Source of the DNA: Ulota crispa
Taxonomy: Eukaryota; Streptophyta; Bryopsida; Orthotrichales; Orthotrichaceae
Direction: 5' to 3'
NCBI GenBank assembly: GCA_963920765.1
Contig: OY987247.1
Location: 1,302,001-1,366,000, forward strand
DNA length: 64,000 nucleotides
How positions within the stretch are numbered: the first letter of the stretch is position 1; the number at the start of each line of letters is the position of its first letter. The notes under the pieces are model-generated. The model was given only the letters and a program-made list of their open reading frames with translations. It had not been told where the DNA came from and did not search any database. A program made the position numbers and the translations under genes. Positions 59,412 through 64,000 of this stretch are shown one piece after another.

Positions 59412-59756
59412 CTAAAGCAAAACTTCAAAGCTTGAAAATAAAATACTAAAAATTCTAAACCCAAAAAATATGGTGTTCTAATATGCACATTATAAGTGCT
59501 TTGAAGTGAATACTCTTATGACAATCCTAAATATTTGATAGAAAAAATGAAAGAGGAAAAAATAAAAGTGCCTACAAAAACTACTAGAATGAAGGGTTTT
59601 AAATCTTAAACCTTGAAAATAGAAAACCTAACAAGTACACTATGAGTGTTTAAAAGAACACTACTTCATAACTCTAAATCTTTAATATAGTGAGTGTAAG
59701 TGGAAGAGATTGAAATTCTTACAAAAACTTTGATAGTAAAATGCTCTAAATTCTAA

Positions 59757-60037
59757 ACTCAAAGAAGAGAACATGAGAACAAGCATTCTATAAGTATTTA
59801 GAAGAACACTCACTTCATGTAACCTTAAACTCAAAGAGGAGAAGATGAGTACAAGTATGCTCTAAGTATTTAGAAAAACACTCTCTATGTAATCCTAAAC
59901 TCAAAGAAGAGAAGATGTGCACAAGCATCCTATAAGTATTTAGAAGAACACTCTCTATGTAACCATAAATTCAAAGAGGAGAGGAGTACAAGCATCCTCT
60001 AAGTATTTAGAAAAACACTCTCTACGTAACCTATATT
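59757..60037. repeat. Four tandem units of about 70 bp upstream of the transposase
   Basis: Each unit contains 'ACTCAAAGAGGAGAAGATGA', 'TAAGTATTTAGAAGAACACTC' (given by its ends) and 'TGTAACC'. They sit between the right terminal repeat and the transposase, in its 5' region. More of the same motif, diverged, runs back to about 59490. Confidence 0.85.
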
Positions 60038-60249
60038 CTCTAAGACAATAAAATGTAGTATTGATAAGAAAATGAAGTCCTTACTAGGATGTTAAGAATG
60101 CAATGCTAGATACTCTAAACATGTACTTGTAGTTATCACACGTGAGAAGCATCCACAAAGTGCTACAATAACCATCTCTCTACAAGCCTTAACCTCGAAA
60201 GGAAGGAGTTGAATTGTTTAAGAAAAATGAGGACTCTACTACAATTAAG

Positions 60250-60505
60250 GCAAAGTAGTACCATATACTATAATCAATAGTGTATGGCCACTCTTTAAAA
60301 ATAAATGATGTGTGTCCAAACACTATTACCCAAAGTGCATGGCTATGGCAAAATGAGCCATACACTTTCAACAACAGTATATGGCTACAACCTCATACAT
60401 TTTTCAAGAGTGGCCACTATTGTTCAAAATGTATGCTTTTCCAGAGTGAGCCACACACTCAGAATAGCACTGTATGTCACACCAGAGTGAGCCACACATA
60501 ACGGA
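60250..60505. repeat. GAGTG-GCC / ATAGTGTATGG motif cluster
   Basis: Variants of 'AGTGTATGGCCACTCTT' and 'AGAGTGAGCCACACA' recur about eight times in both orientations just inside the right terminal repeat. They could be transposase or promoter binding sites; that is inference. Confidence 0.5.
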
Positions 60506-60514
60506 TTACAGGGT

Positions 60515-60754
60515 ATGGCTGGAGCGACGAGTGAGATGCGGACCAGAGCGACAAGGGTGACGACCGCAAAAAATTGGAGCGAGCAACTGTCAGCTAAACC
60601 CTCTAATACCCAGACTGGGCAATGTCAAGGGTACCTAGCCGACCAGGGCGGGTTGAAAAGTGATGGGGGCAGGCAAAAGATATACAAGCATGACGGACAG
60701 GAGGGGTAGGAGGGGCAAGAGGCACTTTTGGAATTCTATACAGGACTTAGTGCC
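60515..60754 (-). repeat. Right terminal inverted repeat of the MULE-like element
   Basis: Inverted partner of 47319-47560, ending GGACTTAGTGCC. It lies upstream of the minus-strand transposase and is the likely promoter for it. Confidence 0.78.
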
Positions 60755-60756
60755 CA

Positions 60757-60771
60757 GGATTGCCGCCCTTC
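60757..60771 (+). repeat. Right flanking direct repeat (putative target duplication)
   Basis: GGATTGCCGCCCTTC, two transitions away from the left copy and separated from the terminal repeat by CA. Fifteen bases is longer than the 8-11 usual for MULEs. Confidence 0.55.
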
Positions 60772-60780
60772 TTAAGCTTG

Positions 60781-61003
60781 GGGAACGCTATTTCATGAGC
60801 GGGAATCCGTGAGACATGATCAGGGGGATTTTGTCAAAATAGTACATTCCACCTATAAATGTATACATAGGGTCTTATAATTGTGCATTTTAAACTATGA
60901 AAATTTTGCTATTTTTAATTTATTCCATTGATTTTAAGTTGAGACTTCATTGTCGCTAACAGAATCTTGAATCCCTGCTCATGGCTCACTCATCAAATAG
61001 CGT
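60781..61003. mobile_element. Foldback MITE inserted in the CDPK relic
   Basis: The ends GGGAACGCTATTTCATGAG and CATCAAATAGCGTC are inverted. Internal 'GGGTCTTATAATTGTGCATT' and 'TTTAAACTATGAAAATTTTGC' (described by ends) match the family of 11449-11882. The CDPK coding sequence resumes on each side: ATGAACAAGGTGAAGAGG before it and AAGCTTAAGAAG after it on the minus strand. These two pieces are alike enough to be a decayed target duplication. Confidence 0.75.
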
Positions 61004-62043
61004 CGTCCTCTTCACCTTGTTCATTACCGAAATTAAACTGCTTCAGCTGGTCGCGACTACACTGCCGGGTCCATCGGTTGGTTCGGCGCCATGCCCTCCT
61101 CGCGGATCCACTGGTGGCTGAGCACTTGGTGCGCCGTCAGCCGCCGTTTCACATTCGGGTCCAGCATTTTCCGGACCAGGTCCTTAGCGCTGTCGCTGAT
61201 CGACGGCCAAGGCTCCGACTCGAAGTCCAACTCTCCCCGCAGCACCTGCTCAAAGATGCCCTGCTCCGTCTCCGCCCAGAACGGTGGCACGCCGCTCAGC
61301 AAAATGTATAGGATCACGCCAACGCTCCACACGTCCGCCTCGCGCCCGTAGGGCCTCCGCAGCACCTCCGGCGCCATGTTTAACGGGTTCCCCACCACGT
61401 CCCTGAACACCTCCCCCGGCGTGAAGAACACCGACAGTCCGAAGTCCGTCGCCCTCAGCGCCGCGTTCTCGCTTGTGTCCATCAGCAGCAAGTTCTCCAA
61501 CTTCAGGCCCCGATGCATCACGCCCAGCGAGTGGCAAGTCTCCACCACGCCCACAATCATGCGGCACAGCCTCGCCGCCTGCGCCTCCGAGTAGTGTCCC
61601 CGCTGGCCGATGCGGTCGTACAGTGTGCCGCCCTCGCACAGCTCCATCACCACGTACACGATGCTGTGATCCTCGTATGCGCCCTTGACGGTCACGATGT
61701 TCGGGTGGCCCGACAGGTGGTGCATGATCTGCAGCTCGCGCCGCACGTTGTCCACATCCTCCTGCGACATCAGCTTCCGCTTCGCAATTGTCTTGCACGC
61801 ATACTGCTTGCCCGTTGTCTTCTCCACGCACAGGTACGTTGCCCCTAACTGCCCCTGCCCGAGCTGGCGCCCCAGTGTGTACAGATCCTTTATGTTCTCC
61901 ATGGGCCGCTGCAGCACTGTTTGCGTGGAGCTCTGCCCCGGAACCACGTTCAGCCCGGCCTTCCTCATGGCTGGCTCTAAGTTGTTGCCCTGCTGCTGCT
62001 CTGGGATTGTAGTCCGAGCTGCCCCTGAACATGTGTTGCCCAT
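61004..62043 (-). pseudogene. N-terminal and kinase half of a broken CDPK gene
   Basis: The open frame 62043-61057 encodes 328 residues of a calcium-dependent protein kinase. It has the myristoylation/palmitoylation-type start MGNTCS, the glycine loop [10 protein letters not shown] (61-70), Lys84 in YACKT, DFG at 200-202, MAPE in the P+1 region and [16 protein letters not shown]. The catalytic HRD Asp is Gly (MHRGLKLEN, residue 179), and GSPYYVAPE reads [13 protein letters not shown] follows MDPAV, then a frame shift. Recognisable junction-domain code (SR, LKQF, MNKVKR) continues to 61004, where a MITE and then the 13.4-kb transposon intervene. EF-hand code lies beyond, at 47318-46765. There are no introns in the kinase part, so a retrocopy is possible. 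Catalytic loss and breaks make a working kinase unlikely. Confidence 0.92.
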
Positions 62044-63038
62044 TCAGTGATTCTAGTCTTCAGATACTTGCCTGGCTTCTCTAGGTAAGATTGACAACAA
62101 GCACGAACTTGTGGAACTGCACCATGCATCCATGCAAACAGCCAATTCACAATCGTATGAAACTTCAAACATTGCTCATTCAAGATGGTTTACATTGCCA
62201 ATAAGAATTGAGAAAAAGGCTACAGTCCCTATTTTGGTCATAGAAATTATCCTCTAAAGGTAACTTAACTTAAGTAGCTTCGATTGTTATCCCCGGCTCG
62301 CATACCTAGCTAGGATATCATAGTTCAATTGACAGCCAGAAACTAGAAGAGGAAGTCTATTAGGGAAGACCGATAAATTAAACCTTCGTGTATCTCAAGA
62401 GGTAACCCAAAATTTGCTTAGGCGAAAGCTAAATCAGACCAGAAGTTTACTCCGATTCATGTGTCCAAGCTGAACTCCAGACCAACACAGTGAAGAAATT
62501 ATAGGCAAAGCCACTGACAATCAAATTTCCCACGACAAATGGTCCTTCACCCTCACACTACAATTTAGAGGAGGTGCGCTAGAGAGTAGGATAGCCTCCT
62601 CAATGCGACTCAGTTCACTAACAAGGATTCACATTCGGTATGTAAAACCTCGACGAAAAGTAGTGTTACAGACAGATGTTCCATAATTGAAAAATTTAGG
62701 CTTCCCATCTATTTCAAACGGTTCAATTTGAATGGATGTAAAACCAGTGAACCCACCTCGGCCACACCCAGAAACGTGACATTGTAGCTCAGACACTGAC
62801 AGAGTTCAAAAACCATAGCCATCAGCCAAGTGGAATGAGCCTGTACTGTACAATTATAGAGTTACTTGTGACAATGTTAAACAAGCCATACAATCACAAT
62901 TGTAGAGGAACCGGGAACTGAGCAAGTGGATATAAACTTGCACTTGAATTCCAGAAATTAAGCTTCCACTCTTTGAGTACCTAACCACGTGGATTTTGCG
63001 GATCACACCTTGTTCAATCCAATAGTACCAAAACAAAA
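62044..63038. other. 5' flank of the CDPK relic and intergenic DNA
   Basis: No convincing gene on either strand. The first 140 bp continue as open sequence on the minus strand and may be the old 5' UTR. Confidence 0.5.
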
Positions 63039-63314
63039 AACGTGTTATTCATTAATTTGGGAAAAAGCATACAAAGTGGGACTTTTGGCTTTTTTTTTTC
63101 TTCCAAAGAATACCATACTCATTGCATTGGGAATCAGTTGATTGTTTTCCAATGAAATGGGATACATATTTTTCAAAAATACTTTCATTTTGGACAGAAG
63201 TTCATTAACTAGGTTTAAGGTGACCTCCTGAGTTTAAATTAGGGTGGCTATTTTGGATTAAGGTGAGGTACAAAATGGTACCCATCGTTTTCCCAAATCA
63301 ATGAATAACACGTT
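63039..63314. mobile_element. Small MITE with AACGTGTTATTCATT termini
   Basis: AACGTGTTATTCATTAATTT and AAATCAATGAATAACACGTT are inverted ends with one mismatch; the element is 276 bp. A diverged piece of the same family (ATTCATTAAATTGGGAAAA, CTCAATCCAAAATAGTCACC) lies at 12066-12160, where the Ty3/gypsy element has inserted next to it. Confidence 0.78.
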
Positions 63315-64000
63315 AAAGATATCTCCAAAACTGACTAAAAACAATTTTCAAACGTTGCTGGGAATCTCACCACAACTTCTCCCATGGGGTTCTGCAGCAC
63401 AAAAATGACCAATCCCAGAAGTATCACAGGCTCACTAGCAAACATAGCGGCCATGTCCACAAACTGTTAACGGTAGCAGACAACAAAGACTAGCCACGCA
63501 ATGGATTTAGTTTGTCCATTCAAGACGCTGTGCGTTGCAAATGGGAACTTTAACACATTCAAGGTCCTCGTAAGAAACCACTACTTGTTCGTTAACGTAA
63601 ATGTATTAAACATTCGGGCTTCCACCTCTGCTATCGACGTATCATTCATAATTCATTCAAACGGCAAACGAGAGGTGATCGCGAAAACATTCACTTCGAG
63701 GTTACATAAAGGTCTGCAGAATATCAAGCAGGAGTTTTAAAACCACTCTGTATCCGAAAACCAAGATAAACAAAGCCAGCATGGCCAAGGCCAACATGGC
63801 AGGTTGGTATGTGTCGCTTACCAGAGGTGAGTACGCACAAGCAGATTTTACACACCGGTAGCTCTTTAGCCCTGTTCAAAATGAGGCCAAACTGGTCTGC
63901 ATCCACGATCAAATAAAACCGAATACCCTCAGCCCAAACCCCGAGGTCCCCCACGCTATTACAAAATACAGAAAACTTAAGGATTATTGTCCTTCACCTG
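63315..64000. other. Intergenic DNA at the window end, nothing recognised
   Basis: Moderate GC with short open frames on both strands. No family signature or splice pattern supports a gene. Confidence 0.4.

Larger units (their letters stand above)
47319..60754. mobile_element. 13.4-kb MULE-like (MuDR-type) two-gene DNA transposon inserted in a CDPK gene
   Basis: The ends are inverted copies: GGCACTAAGTCCCGTACA on the left and the complement of GGCACTAAGTCCTGTATA on the right. Weaker similarity extends for about 240 bp. The two halves of one CDPK gene lie immediately outside, in matching order and strand. A 15-bp direct repeat (GGATCGCCGCCCCTC at 47304-47318, GGATTGCCGCCCTTC at 60757-60771) flanks it with two C/T differences. 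Inside, a plus-strand gene starts near the left end and a MULE-type transposase gene reads inward from the right end, as mudrB and mudrA do in maize MuDR. The 6.5 kb between them is AT-rich and holds smaller repeats. The transposase has five in-frame stops, so this copy is probably not autonomous. Confidence 0.85.

Noticed and set aside
1-64000. tRNA, rRNA or other classic RNA genes
   Set aside because: I looked for cloverleaf and conserved box patterns by eye and found none that I could support; a covariance-model scan would be needed to exclude them.

Overview
The window is nuclear DNA of a green (streptophyte) plant. The evidence is a nuclear gene for the thylakoid protein PsbY carrying a transit peptide, an OCTOPUS/DUF740-like gene, a DUF3593-like chloroplast protein, a plant calcium-dependent protein kinase (CDPK) relic, GT-AG introns, a chromodomain Ty3/gypsy element and plant-type CACTA, Tourist and MULE transposons. 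Exons are GC-rich and islanded in AT-rich, transposon-dense DNA. A seed-free land plant or a charophyte fits, but I cannot name the species.

Layout. 0-4.4 kb: two-exon OCTOPUS-like gene (+) whose 2.2-kb intron is packed with foldback elements. 4.4-8.2 kb: gene-poor. 8.2-10.6 kb: three-exon DUF3593-like gene (-) with an 18-nt microexon. 11.4-18.3 kb: a foldback MITE, then a decayed Ty3/gypsy chromovirus with 224-bp LTRs and a CTAAG target duplication. 18.3-29.7 kb: no host gene, but a cluster of TTAA-bounded elements resembling piggyBac-type MITEs, plus CACTA and Tourist MITEs and a TCCA microsatellite. 30.0-39.3 kb: two almost identical psbY genes in tail-to-tail inverted orientation, 2,091 bp per arm, around a spacer. 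The spacer appears twice on either side of a 200-N gap, most likely because two overlapping contigs were not merged. Each psbY gene encodes three PsbY repeats. 40-46.6 kb: intergenic DNA with a nested insertion, a Tourist-like MITE split by a 3.7-kb CACTA element that itself holds another MITE of the first family.

46.8-62.0 kb is the most striking region. A CDPK gene (-) is cut in two. Its EF-hand half lies at 46.8-47.3 kb and its kinase half at 61.0-62.0 kb, in matching order and strand. Between them sits a 13,436-bp DNA transposon with terminal inverted repeats of roughly 240 bp. It carries two convergent genes: on the left an intact-looking two-exon gene for a lysine/glycine-tailed protein, on the right a multi-exon MULE-type transposase with a SWIM-like finger, now holding five in-frame stops. 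The arrangement recalls maize MuDR (mudrA/mudrB). 62-64 kb holds one small MITE and no recognisable gene.
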